Below, in pieces: positions 11,431 to 23,305 of a stretch of 64,000 nt of DNA. Positions within the stretch are counted from its first letter, which is position 1. Each line of letters begins with the position of its first letter. This DNA comes from Anaspis maculata (lineage: Eukaryota > Arthropoda > Insecta > Coleoptera > Scraptiidae): contig OX421964.1 in NCBI GenBank assembly GCA_949128115.1, forward strand, positions 18,438,892 through 18,502,891, given 5' to 3'. The notes under the pieces were generated by a model. The model searched no databases. It was given only the letters and a program-made list of their open reading frames with translations, and was not told the origin of the DNA. The translations under genes and the position numbers were made by a program.

Positions 11431-12190
11431 ATCAATATTGTCAACTGAAGGGTTTTGTAGGGCTGAGTGCCCACCCTTCACGACTGCCTATGAAGTCATT
11501 TATTTGGATGCAAAACGGGGTGAAGGGTATTGGAAGACGTAATGGTTTTAACGCATTTTATTAAGCACACATAATCCAAACGTCGGACACCTGAGACCCT
11601 ATGAACTCAAGTGAAATTTGTATTGATTACTCACATGTTTCACACAAGAAATGAAAATAATTACAATTTTAATCCGTCAAAGATAGTCAAGGGCTGCAAA
11701 TTCAATGATTGAATGCCCCCCTTTGATTTGCCAGGGTTCTTTTCCAAGACCTATCGAATCATTCTTTGGTCACATGGGATTGTACATTCAATCAAAAACC
11801 GCCGACACTGCATGGAAACTTTCGTCGAGAGAAATTGCAGCTCTGGCTGTGCGCTCCTCTGCATGTCGAGAACCGTACGACGCGCTCCTCCTCGGACCGT
11901 CCTGTCGGAGATGGTATGGCCTATCCTTTCCTGTCCGTAGCGGTTGCTGGTGTGGTTTCTCTCTGGTTTCCGATAGTACGGACCTCCGCTCTGTGCTTTT
12001 ATCTCGTCGGTGCTCTCATGCAAAATTGTTCTGTTGTTCCCTCTCGTCTTGTGCTCCTCCGATGGCTCGACTTTCCCATTGGTTCAGTTGTTCGCGCCAT
12101 CCATTCCGAAATTGAACTTGAACTTAACGATTGGTTGGTTCTTGCCGCCTTTATTCAAATATAGTTTTTCGTCGATGGTAAGAGCTCAAC
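11431..12190. other. Probable degraded retroelement leader or LTR-like sequence
   Basis: This stretch lies between the integrase array and RT/RNase H remnants of a gypsy element. Several overlapping frames on both strands cover 11,705-12,164, a sign of a locally stop-poor GC-richer segment and not of one gene. I find no gag zinc knuckle and no paired repeat to prove an LTR. Confidence 0.3.
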
Positions 12191-12191
12191 T

Positions 12192-12446
12192 CTATGCGTC
12201 CGAGTTACAATTAAATTCTAACCCGTTCATGACAATATCATTTCCCAAAAAGGTGTTACATTTGAGCGACCACACATAAGTCCCGTTGAGGCCTTTTCTT
12301 CTGGCTTCTAAGAGGAGCAAATCTTGCACGCTGTTACACAACGGCTGATGTCCTTCCTCATCTTTGGTCAGGAGCAATTCCGGGCGACTATTTGGGACGT
12401 TTTCGTATCTAAAGGTGTCCAGCCGTGAGAAGTTCGTGATGTTCAA
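12192..12446 (-). pseudogene. Unidentified retroelement-associated frame
   Basis: An 84-codon minus-strand frame next to a gypsy RT/RNase H remnant. It has several cysteines and an NGT sequence near the C-terminal half. A decayed envelope-like or spacer region of the neighbouring element is possible, but nothing diagnostic is visible and no function is assigned. Confidence 0.2.
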
Positions 12447-12504
12447 GAATCACTTGTTGACAGAAATAATTTTTGTTGTCACTTTCAACCAACAAACGGT
12501 GAAA

Positions 12505-12879
12505 TCAAACTGTTGCAAGTAGACACTCCAGCCCAGCGTGCAAGTTGAACCTTCTGATCTTCGAGTGAGCTGAGTCATTCAAGGCGAAATCGTTTGTCAC
12601 CAAATCAAAATCGGTTCCCTCCAAGTAAGGCTTCAGCTTTTCGATAGCACAGACCTCCGTCAAGCACTCTTTTTCTGTAGCGCTATAGTCCCTTTCGCTT
12701 CTGTTCAAAGACCAAGAGAGATAACAAATCACGTTTTCACCGTTATCGGTGGTCCACAGCCCAGCTTGAGTCAAGTCTTGCAGAGCTTCCAAGTGTTTGT
12801 CAAACTTCTCAGTGACAAAAATTATATCGTCAAGATATACAAAGACGTGTGACTCTAACTCAAAACCGCATGATTTCAA
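12505..12879 (-). pseudogene. Gypsy RT active site fused to RNase H by internal deletion
   Basis: One continuous 124-codon frame starts with the RT block 'FVYLDDIIFVTEKFDKHLEAL' region (YLDD active site, residues about 14-17) and passes directly to the RNase H/tether block 'NRSERDYSATEKECL' (about residues 60-74) and 'KLKPYLEGTDFDLVTN'. In an intact gypsy polyprotein roughly 100-130 residues of RT thumb and connection lie between these. The deletion kept the frame open, giving a short RT-RNase H fusion that cannot be catalytically complete. Confidence 0.75.
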
Positions 12880-15800
12880 GGGGTTGGTAATTTTACGGCT
12901 ATTTCACAGTAACTAATAAATGTAACTTACGAATTGAGAGATGACAATCTACATCCCCAATCCAACAACGTCCTCGCAGCTTCAGTAGTAGGCTAGGCTT
13001 GTTTCAAGGAAGGAAATTTTTCAATAGTGATGATTATGTCTTGGAGGGGTACCTATAAGAAGTTTCAAACAACATTTCTGATAAGTGACTTTTTGGTCGA
13101 GTTCTGCTCCACTTTGGCTTTGGCAAGTTCGTTATTCAGTTTTCTAAAGACCACCCTAGCGGATTTTTTCTTGGACAGAGAATTTTTTCCTTCGAAAGTC
13201 TAAAAAACCGTTTTATCGAAGAAACGGGCCACAAAAAAAAAATTCTTGCTTGGAAACTGACTTCTACAATCTTCATCATATAATATCCAGCTCTGTCAGC
13301 TGTAATGTGTTTACTTCTTTAGGTCCAGAGATTGTCTTCGACTTCTTTTTCACTTATTTTGCGACTTCTTGTATGATTTCTTCATCGTTGGCGAGTGCCG
13401 AATAAAAACCATCCACAAATTCGCTAAAATTAGTATATTCCCTCTGGAAAGTACCAAGTGTAGTGTCAACCTGTTACTCAACAATTTATAGCTACGACAT
13501 AGCGAAATGAAAATTTTGCTGTAAAATTATTACTACTTTATCGCACGGTATTAATAATGGTTTAATTGCATACACTTGGAACTTTAGAAAAATCTCACGC
13601 GCACACCCGGCGTGAGAAATTCCTGAAGTTTTTTTTTTCTACAAACATTTCTCAAAATGCGACAGATTTATAACTGGACTCGATTCAAAAATTGGCCGGC
13701 CAAAGTGCTCGAAAGCGGCAGAGAGCACTTAAATATGTGCGACGATTATAAATAATGACATATTATGGGTAGGTGAGGAACTTCTGGAACTGCAAAGAGC
13801 CGGTAAAAGCTTGGAGACATCTGGTGGCTCTTGCTCTCATATGATGCCGGCAATTACCTTATCAAATTCAAAGAAACTCGCTTTATTATCCAATAAATTA
13901 CACATCAGGTCCGTTTCAATTAGTCGTTAGTAGCAATTTGATAATAATAATTTCCGTGCAGAGAATATTTTATAAAGACAAGGTTGTTGACTGTTTTTTT
14001 TTTGTCGCGCACTCCACCTCATCTCTCGCGACATCATGGAAAAATGTTGTCTTTTCAATTATCACTTGTTGCTGTGCTGCTACGCTGTGTCAATACAATA
14101 AAATTTTATATGTTGTGTCTTTAGAGTTTGCTTTATGAAAGAGTTTAATGAGTGTGCCGCGCTTCAAATGATTTTATTTTCTATATGTGTATAGTACGCT
14201 GTGGTTCCATTCATCTTTTTTTTTGTACTCGAAAATTTTGTTGATCGTCATAAGGTTGTCATACTCACCTCAAAATATCTACTATGTCAACGAGACGACA
14301 CTGTTGCCATAGCTCCATGCCTATTTGTCATCTAATCCGTTAGCTAATACCGTCTGGTTTTGTTGACCAGTTTAAGCCGCTTATGGCTCTGGGGCTAGAA
14401 GGAAAGTTCCTAGGGCATATAAAAGTTTCATTTACTTGTATACAATATAACATTTAAAGAGTAAATATAAACAATCCTATAAACGAGAACTTAGCGGAAG
14501 GTATATTGTCAAATTGCCGTGAAGTTTGTAAAAGTGTGAACACTATTCGCGATTCAAAATAACTTTGCCGCCTTAAGTAGACTGTCAAAAGCAGATCGTT
14601 GTGACAGCTGACATTTACATCAAAGTAACATAACCCCATCTTTCTCAAATGTGTGAAACCCTTGGTAGAATGATTTTTGAGAAAAATCTGAATACTTGCG
14701 CAGCTGAAAATCGCTATCAACAAGAGTATGAAGTGAAATTATAATTATTCAAATGCAACCGGCAGTTATCAGTACCATATCCGGTTTTGGCAATTTTGTG
14801 GCGGGAAAAAAATTGGAATTTCAAATCAAAGGCACGGCCCTATTTCCGTTACAAGTTACAAGTTACACAACTGAATTCATGTATAATCGCCTTATTGTTG
14901 GAATCTGGATCCAAATCCAACACGGTTTAAAAGGAAACCTCTGGGTGTGTTTGTTTTCAACAATTTCGCAAAGCGAGGTTGAATTTCCAAAAGTTTACGA
15001 CAAAATAATTGATCATAGGCCTCACATTGCGCTAGGAAAAAAATGAGAACGGTATGTGGGTAAAAGGAACTTGAGAAAAAATGCTTGTATACTTAACTAA
15101 TTTGACGGAGTGTAGTAGATTAATTACGTTGTTGGTCAATGACGCTAAATTACACTAGGCACCTACCTACCTGCTACAAGACTAATATTTTTTCAGGCCT
15201 TTCAGCGCGGAATGCTAATTTGTAATAGTAAAAGTTTCAAGAAAAAACTAAACAGGTACCCAGTACAGGTAGAGTAATAAACAAAGGACGTTTGAGATCA
15301 ATTACTTTTTATGCGGTAAATTATAACGGAATGCCTGAAGGAACGAAAAAATGTTGTTGATATTGTGAAATCGATAAAGTATAAAATTGCTTGGGTGCTG
15401 GGCGAGAGCTGGAATGATTCACGCTGGCTTAAAAAACAAAATAACCAATGTTTCAATAGATAAGAATCCCTATATGATGTGTCACTGTAAGAAGACTGCT
15501 TAGAGCAAAAAATTATCCCTGAGCTGAGACAACAGAACTTGCTTCCTTCTAGACTACTTTTATAAAGAAATCCCTCGAGAAATCCTATCGACAAATCGTC
15601 ATGTCGCGGTAATTTATAAGCTGTGCTCATACTCTTCCACTTACTTCATCATAAGTGCTTACTACTTGTAGTAGGTGATCTTCCAATTTGTCTATTGAAT
15701 GATAACCAGCAATTATAGACAAAATACCATTTATTCTCTCTATTTCTTATAATCTCTTTTCTTCAGTTGTTACATCTTCTACCTAGAGCCGCATAGTTTT

Positions 15801-18408
15801 CTCCCCTAAAGCCTAAAGCATTGACCAACTGACCATGCGGAACTTATAGCCTTGGCATCTTGAAGTGATAAATTTAATGTCCGACTGGTCGTAATGGCTT
15901 TGCTAGATTTGAATGATTGATAGATCCTAAATGCCTCAGTCATGCGTGATGCGCTGTTTTCTATACCTTGCATATTCTCTCTTCGATGCTGGTGAATCTT
16001 GAATGAGCCAAGCGCTAACTTCGAAATCACCTCACAAATTATTCCAAATAACTCGACTCGCATAAAAACTTGATAAAAATCTAAAAACCAATTTGCTTAA
16101 ATGGGCTGGTTCGGTTCACGGAATAATTGTTCCAGATTCAAGAACAAAAAAAAATTGCTGCTAACATGTGTTTATTTCGGCTGTTGAGGAATACATTGAA
16201 TTTGAAACGCGGCCCAGATGGAAGACCTCACATCTTCGGCTATGGCCACAACACCTAATAATATTTTAAAAGCCGTGACCTTAATTGATTCGGCTTCTTC
16301 AAATGCAAACACCAAGTAGCTCTTACTTATAATCCACGGCTTCTGTTTCCTTTTTCTATATGTACTCACTTTACTCATTGAATATTTGAATAGAAATCAA
16401 ACCGTTATCATTGATGTGCCGTAGCAAAAAAAAACTCATAATTTTTTATGTAGATGAATCCAGCAGATGGCTTATGTGACATTTTGCATATATATATATA
16501 TATACAAACCAATTTTTCAAGCTCGGCTCGCTCTCTCTCTTTCTTCGTGCAAAAATCCCATTTAATTGTTTCCACAATTTTTCATGACCTTTCATCGCAA
16601 CCGCAGCTCAGCATTTACATAACAAGGCGGTTGCTGTTTCATACATCCGGCATAAATCAATCAATGAGCTCGTCGATATAACCGATATATTGAACTTGTT
16701 ATATAAAAGAAAAAATCCAATTATATACGCTCGTATATTCATGCACTTGTTTGCTGTTATCTGAAAGCGGCATGGGGGCATGTAACAAACAATTTCCCTC
16801 GCTATATGCCATGTTTCGAAGCAAAACATGATCCATATCCATGAGAGTATGGAGAAAAGGAAGGTCGCGCTGGCGCAAGAATCGTGCAGCGCCGAAAGGA
16901 AATCTAATGGTTTCACACCTAGAACACTTTAAGTGTTAGTTATTGTTCCTTGCAATATCACTTACCAGGTTGAGGTTTCCGCGTGTACTAAAAAGACTGT
17001 TCAAGGCTCAGAAGTTATCTCCAGGCTATGCGGATAGACCTATACCTCAACTTTCAACTTGATTCTTGATTCTTCCCAATTAACACTCTTTTGTTGGATA
17101 AACGCGAATTATGGCCATAAACTAATAAACTCCACCCATAAGTTAACTAGAGGAGATGAACGTGAGAAATTTACGAAACCATTCGCGGCCACGTGCACAC
17201 AACACAATAAATTCTTGGTTTATTATCATTACGGCGCTATACAGAGACTCTGTTGTGAGAAAGGTCAAGATTTTCCATCACCGGGATGCTTCAAGTGACA
17301 AATCTTTCTTTTCTTTCTTTTTCTTTCGACCAAGAGTGTTGTTTTGTGAACGCACTTCACGCCTCTTCATCTCCCAGCTATTTATTTTTAATTAAACGTT
17401 TTCACTGCCTCGTTACTCATCAAGCTTCAATTTTACGATTCTCTTCATCAGATCCGTTGGCGCGCTAACAAGTCGGATTCGTTTTTTTTTAATAACTGAT
17501 ACAGTTACGTCCCACACGTTAGAATTTAACTATGTTACAGTTATAGGTGCCACCTCAATTCGCAAAATTATGACATTTTTAAAATGTAGAATAACTAGAA
17601 GCAACAAGCAAAAAACTGGGTGAAGTCAAGAAACGTCAGTTTTTCACAAACACCTTACTGAAGCGCGCGCGACTTTTCTCTAATGCAACCATCCCAGTCG
17701 GCCGTGTAAATATGGGTTTTTGTTGTTTCCCATGGCATCTTGATGCATGCATTTTCTACGAGTATGGAGAATTTGCAATGTGCTCAAACACATATCAATA
17801 AGACGTCACTTTTTTCACGCTTAGAAGCGTGCTTGCCAACTTTTCTGAATATTATTATAATGCAAGTAGATATGAATTATGTAATTAAATAAAATATAAC
17901 TTACGTCAATTCGAACGTATTATACACCTGCGAAACGATAAAGAATCATTAACGTTTAAATTTCAGACACATTAATGGATATATGAGTATCTCGTATGAG
18001 TATTGACTATACGTTTAACATAAGTAATGGGCGTTTTAACTCGTGAAAAATATGCTCCAAGCGCCAGAGCCCGTCTAATATGGCATGTTAGTTTTTTCCT
18101 CCACATATTATAATGTAGGTACATGAATAATTCTGTTCCAAATATAATTCGAGATTTGCATGAGCAACTGGGTTGAATAACTGCAATTAAAAAGCTTGCA
18201 CATTTTGAGGCTGGTGTATGTGAGAAATTTCAGATTGCCAGTTGCATAAAATCAGGAATTTGTACATTCCTGATGATTATATTTACACACAACCACTAAT
18301 GGTAATTGATTGATAACATACCATTTAAAAGGACGGGAACCGGAAAGTGACTTATTACCTACTCTGCGGGAAAATGAAAACATTGAAGCAAGCTGACTGA
18401 ATAAATTA
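12880..18408. other. Long non-coding stretch
   Basis: Over five kilobases of AT-rich DNA with no recognised protein domain, RNA gene or transposon end. It holds a short (AT)n run at about 16,488-16,505, a CTCTCTCTCT tract at about 16,527-16,540 and several T-runs. Frames of 60-110 codons occur on both strands at the frequency expected by chance. Confidence 0.45.
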
Positions 18409-19279
18409 TACCAGGTGATCATTTGAAAACTATCCTCCTGCAATCACTCCCAATTTCTAGTGGATATTTCAAAAAAAATCTCTTTCTGGAAAAAAGTATT
18501 TCCGAAATTTTCAACCCCACCCCACTTCTCCCTGAAAAATCCTCTGAATGTTACATTTTGTATTTTGAATTTTTGCGTGGAAAAATGCGACAATTCACTG
18601 TATAATTGATGGACACAAATCACTCATCATATTCTGGACTCCTCAAATCTCTTCAATTTAGTCAGCATCACCACCAAATTCACCCAGTTGCTCTCCCCTA
18701 CGTCAACTTTAAAATTGACCAAAACATTGCCTACTTCGTGATACATTATATTGAAGGGAATCGAATTCTCTTGCTGGAAACATTTTTTTTCACTTTTCGA
18801 CACCTTCTCTATCAAATTAGACATTGGGAGTATTTTAGAAAGAAAACGGGGAGGTCTTTCCTCCCCGAGGATTCAATTTACTTTAGTTTGATATATCACA
18901 AAGTGGGTACTAAAATTTTAGATTTTCAAGGTGAGGCGGGGAAACAAAGTGGTGAATTTGGGTGGCATTTTTCCTACATAAAATTTTTTCTTCCGTTGTG
19001 ATGACGTTGACTGCATTGAAAAGAACTGAGAGGTGAAGAATAACGAATTGGTCACTGAGAAAATTTCAGGAAGAATGAGAGTATGGTTGAAAATTGTATA
19101 ATTTTTTTTCAAAAAGAGAATTCATTTGTTCAATTAAATGTATCGCAAAATAGGTGCTGTCATTTGAGGTTCCAAAGTTGGGGTGAGTGAAGGCGAGGGG
19201 ACTGAAAATAGGAATTTGCCAATGTATGTCATAGATGTCCCCCTTGATATAAAAATCTCCCCTTCCCAGAAAAATCAGT

Positions 19280-20910
19280 AAAAGATCGAAGTTAAAGAAA
19301 GAACGCTGGATAAAAATTGAAAGAAAAAAATGCTGAGTACAAAGTTGATGAGAAGAAAAAGACGCTGAGAGCAAGAGACGAACAAATGAAACCAGAGTAC
19401 AGAGAACAAGAAAAAGAAAAACAGCCGAATACATAATCGGCTGATTCGGAAAAAATCAGAACTTCCTCCTCCCCAAGAGCAATAGTAAAAAATGGAAGTA
19501 AAAAAAAGGCTGTACAAGAATTAAGAGAAAATAATGCTACGGACAAAGTTATTGAGAAGAAGAATAAAGCTAAGAGCAAGAAATGAGAGAATAGAGTCAG
19601 AGTAGAGAAAACAAGAAAAAGAAAACATAGCCAAATACATAAAGAGGAAAAGACCAAAACCATATTACAGAGAACCAGAAAAAGGAAGAACAAGCGAATA
19701 TATGAAAGGAGAAAGATCAGAACCGTTCATTTGTACAGGAAACACAATGTAATTTTCCGAATCCCGATTAATAACTTTTTTCTCAAAAAGATGATTTGAT
19801 TTTGTTTGATTTGATGCACCGAAAAATGGGTAATGTCTTTTGAAATTTCGATGTTGAGGTGGGTGGAGGCGAGGGGGCGGAAAATAGAAATTCGCCAATT
19901 TATGTCATAGACGTCCCCCTCGATATAAAAATCCCGCCCTCCCCCTCCCAGAAAAATTAGTAAAAGATCAAAGTGAAAAAGAGAAGGCTGTATGGAGATT
20001 GGAAAGAAATAATGCTGAGTACAAAGTTGATGAGAAGAAAAAGCCGCTGAAAACAAGAAACAAAAAAATAAAACTAGAGTACAGATAACAAGAAAAAGCA
20101 AAACAGCCGAATACGTAATAGGGGAAAAATCTGAACTCCCCCCTTCTGAAGTGAAGTAGTTGAAAATGTAAATAAAAAAAGAAAGCTGTACAAAAATTAG
20201 AAGAAAATAATGCTGAGGACAAAGTTATTCAAAATTTCAAATTCAAAATTTTATTGCTTTTCAGGATGTTATCCTATAGCAAGGATCTGGTTACATTGTC
20301 GCTATGTATTACAATTATTTGAAATTTGAACTTTGAAATTCTTTTACTTATAATAAAATATAGCATGTAAATCAACAATGAATATTGCGCGGAACAAGAA
20401 ATAAAATAAACAACTAAAGCCAAGTAGGAAAAGAAAATTATTCATGTCTGCAGAATGCCCGAATTCTCGGAGCACCTGCCACGTATTTACAATTTCGATT
20501 TGCTGCTTCCATGCTGGGATTATTTAGAGTCTTCATCAATTCATCTAGAGAACTCATTGGCTGCAGGATGAATCTTACATCATTGTTCATCGGACAAACA
20601 AAAAAGAAATGTTCAACTGATTCCTCGGAGCGCAAATTACAGATGGTACAAAGTTCATCAACATATATTTTGTAACAGTAGCCAGAAAGTGAGGACAAAG
20701 TTATTGAAAATAAGAATAGAGTAAAGGACAAGAAATGAGAGTAGAGAATAGAGCCAGAGTAGAGAAAACAAGAGAAAGAGAACATAGCCAAATATAAAGG
20801 GAGGAAAAGACCAGAACCATATCACAGAGAACAAGAAATGGGAAAAGCAGCTTAATATATGAAGAAAAAAAGATCAGAACCGTTCACTTGTACAGGGAAC
20901 AAAATGTTAA
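19280..20910. repeat. Purine-rich repeat family (AGAGAACAAGAAAAAGAAAAACAGCCGAATA) block 1
   Basis: Repeated phrases 'gagtacagagaacaagaaa', 'acagccgaatacat', 'gagaaagatcagaacc' and 'aataatgctgagtacaaag' occur four or more times at roughly 140-260-nt spacing. The complement is pyrimidine-rich and creates long, low-complexity hydrophobic Phe/Leu/Ser frames on the minus strand that I do not regard as genes. The same family appears at 26,440-28,530, inverted at 38,160-38,590 and inverted at 62,460-62,580. Confidence 0.75.
20230..20689 (-). mobile_element. 5'-truncated LINE tail with perfect 16-bp target-site duplication
   Basis: A 460-bp insertion is bracketed by identical 16-bp copies of TGAGGACAAAGTTATT at 20,214-20,229 and 20,690-20,705. 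On the minus strand it encodes the C-terminal zinc-knuckle-like motif of a non-LTR retrotransposon ORF2: 'CTICNLRSEESVEHFFFVCP' (CxxC...HxxxxC), then about 50 residues and a stop near 20,438. A short 3' UTR with AATAAA follows and ends in an AATTTGAA-type low-complexity tail. The insertion sits inside the purine-rich repeat, so it is younger than that repeat. The endonuclease and RT parts are absent. Confidence 0.85.
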
Positions 20911-21349
20911 ATCATAAATTCCGACTTATAAATATTTTCTCCGAAAGAGAACTTGATTTTGTCTAATTTGATGCACCGCAAAATAGGTTATGCCATTCGA
21001 AATTTCAAAGTCAAGGTGAGTGAAGGCCAGGAGGCTGAAGATAGAAATTTGCCGATGTATGTTTAAGATGTCCCTCTCGATATAAACATCGACCTGTTTT
21101 AGCTCGAAGACATCTTCACTAGGAATCGGGAGTTGTTGCTAGTGGATAGTTTTCAAATAATCACCCGGTATAGGGCGTTGCATGTGCAGCTGCGCCAATG
21201 AACAAGCATGCTATCGAATGGCACCTTTGCCAATTGCGCGGCTTTGTGGCTTATCTCTGCGTCGAAGTCTCTGGGTTTGTGATTTGTTGTCTAATCGAAC
21301 TCTCTAGCGAATATTGGAACAATCTTCCATGAAACAAAATATCTTCCAA

Positions 21350-21712
21350 ATAAAGTGCTCAACAATGAAAGTGTTACAAAGCAAACATTCACCAAATTTT
21401 GAACCGCTGTAACTTTTGATTGGCACAAACGATTCTGATTCTGTTTCAAGTACTGAAAAGCCCAATATTTTCGCCATCTTTCTTGTCAATATGGAATCCA
21501 TAGAGCCCCTCATAAGATTTCTACATGGTGATGAACAGAGCAGTGCAAAATTGATGAAAGTTCAACATACCCCCGTTTTCGTTGAAATTTTTTTTCGGGA
21601 GTATCAACACCAAATTTATGAAGAATGATGTGTTCCCTCGAAACGGTTTTTGACTTTTCGGGATTCCAGTCGAAACAGCTAAAATGTGATTTTTTATTGT
21701 GAATACTGTATA
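21350..21712 (+). repeat. Left partner of an inverted repeat pair with 22,948-23,305
   Basis: This block is the inverted complement of 22,948-23,305 over about 360 nt: 'aacacattcatcat'-type words such as 'tgatgtgttccctcgaaacg', 'gactttcgggattccagtc' and 'ttgatgaaagttcaacata' are found complementary at the partner. The 70-codon frames in both partners are mirror images in opposite strands and have no motif. It is probably one arm of a foldback transposon. Confidence 0.6.
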
Positions 21713-22079
21713 TTATTCCTGTAGCAACGCAAAAACATTAGAACTTTTCATATCAAGATGACGCCACTTGATAGGCTTGTTCACTGAACGATTCTGAGCA
21801 ATTTGACTCGCAAAACGTTCCTATTGTCCAGTGTAGGGGTGAAGAAAAGCCCAATTGGCGGTGTACTTTTTGGTACTACTCCGAAAATTCGAGTTTTTAG
21901 CATTAAAAAAAGGTTAATTTTCACTCTCTTTAGTCAACATGGGACTACGTCATTAGAATTGGATTAACAACATTTTCGCCATTTTGGAATTTTTTGCCTT
22001 TACCTCAAATTTCAAAACATAGGCATGTTTGGCATCATTTCTTAAAATGTTGGTCCCTGTCTATCTGTTTGTTTATGTG

Positions 22080-22944
22080 TCTATCTCTTTTCGAAAAAAT
22101 ATTCATAGAATTTTTAACCCCACCCCCCTTATTCTTCCTGAAATTCTCTGAGTGTCCAATTTGATATTCTTGACCTCTCAATTCTTTTCAATGCAGTCAA
22201 CGTCATCCTGCATAGCATTGGAAGAGATAATTTTCTGTGGAAAAAATGCCAACCAAATTCCACCCTTCCGCTCCCCCCACCCCATCTTAAAAATCTTAAA
22301 TGGCAATACCTACTTCGTGATACATCAAATTGGAGGAAATTAAATTCTCTCCATGAACAAAATTTTTTCAAATTTTTTAAAACCTTCATTTTCCTCACAA
22401 AAAACCCTAAATGTCTAATTTATTTGGAGAAGGGTTGAAAATTTCAAAAAAATTGTTTTCGGAAGGAGAATTCAATTCCCTTCAATTTGATGTATCACAA
22501 AGTAGGAAGTGTTCCGTAAAATTTTGATGCTGAGGTGGGGGAGAGCAAAAGGGCCAATTTGGGTAGCACTTTCTCCACCGAAAATTCTTCTCCTCGATGT
22601 TTTCTATGATGACACTGACTGAATTAAAAACAATTGAGAGATTCAGAATTAAAAAAAAGACAGAGAATTTTAAGGGCGAAAAAAGGTGGGGTTGAAATTT
22701 TTGTAAATATTTTTTTTAGAAAGAAATTCCAAATCTCTTCAATTTGATGTATCGCAAGATAGGTCATGTCGTTTAAAATTTCAAAGTTGGGGTGAGTGGG
22801 GGCGAGGGGGCTCAAGATAGAAATTTGCCAATTTATGTTTTAGATGTCTCATTTGATATGGAAATCGACCTGTTTTTGCTCGAAGAAATATTCGCTAGGA
22901 ATCGGGAGTTATTGCAGGTGGGTAGTTTTCAAATGGTCACCCGG
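22080..22944. repeat. Second, partial copy of the CCAGGTGAT foldback family
   Basis: It repeats the interior blocks of the element at 18,411-21,168 ('aaccccaccccc', 'ttcctgaaattctctgagtg', 'gatgtatcgcaagataggtc') and ends at 22,944 with 'GTTTTCAAATGGTCACCCGG', the family's right terminus. The left terminus is missing. The segment is partly self-complementary ('gacctctcaattctttt' near 22,174 against 'aaaaacaattgagag' near 22,625). Confidence 0.5.
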
Positions 22945-22947
22945 TGC

Positions 22948-23305
22948 AGTATTCAAAATAAAAAATCACATTTTGGCTGTTTCGACTGGAATCCCGAAAA
23001 TTTGAAAACCGTTTCGAGGGAACACATCATTCATCATAAATTTGGTGTTTATACTCCCAAAGAAAATTTTTTGCGGAAACGGGGGTATGTTGAACTTTCA
23101 TCAATTTTGCACTGCTCTGTTCATCACCCTGTAGAAAATTTATGAAAAGCTCTATGCATTTCATATTGACAAGGAAGATGGCCAAAAGATTGAACTATTT
23201 AGTACTTTTAACAAAATCAGAATCATATGTGTCAATCAAAAGTTATAGCAGTTCAAAATTGGGTGAATTTTTGCTTTGTAACACTTTCATTGTTGAGCAG
23301 TTTAG
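22948..23305 (-). repeat. Right partner of the inverted repeat pair with 21,350-21,712
   Basis: It is the inverted counterpart of 21,350-21,712, starting four bases after the foldback terminus at 22,944. The two arms enclose the partial foldback copy. Whether they belong to one larger element or to two insertions cannot be settled here because no flanking duplication was found. Confidence 0.55.

Larger units (their letters stand above)
18411..21168. mobile_element. TA-flanked foldback element with CCAGGTGAT/ATCACCCGG ends and purine-rich interior
   Basis: The left end 'CCAGGTGATCATTTGAAAAC' is the inverted complement of the right end 'GTTTTCAAATAATCACCCGG', with two mismatches, and both are bordered by TA (18,409-18,410 and 21,169-21,170). 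The match continues inward through 'tatcc' and a 'ctcccgattcctag'-like block. The interior is repetitive: an opening block 'aaccccacccc' and a 'gatgtatcgcaaaatagg' block that recurs near 19,140, 19,810 and 20,980, then purine-rich repeats. No transposase frame exists, so this is a non-autonomous element, probably mobilised by a Tc1/mariner-type enzyme given the TA flanks. Confidence 0.6.

Noticed and set aside
11705..12164. A real gene on the plus strand (132-136 codons in two frames)
   Set aside because: Three frames overlap with similar length on both strands, no motif is visible and the region sits between gypsy fragments.
19292..20222. Overlapping minus-strand frames of 80-133 codons rich in Phe, Leu and Ser
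   Set aside because: They are translations of pyrimidine-rich low-complexity repeats; the same phrases appear in several frames and copies without conservation of any one frame.
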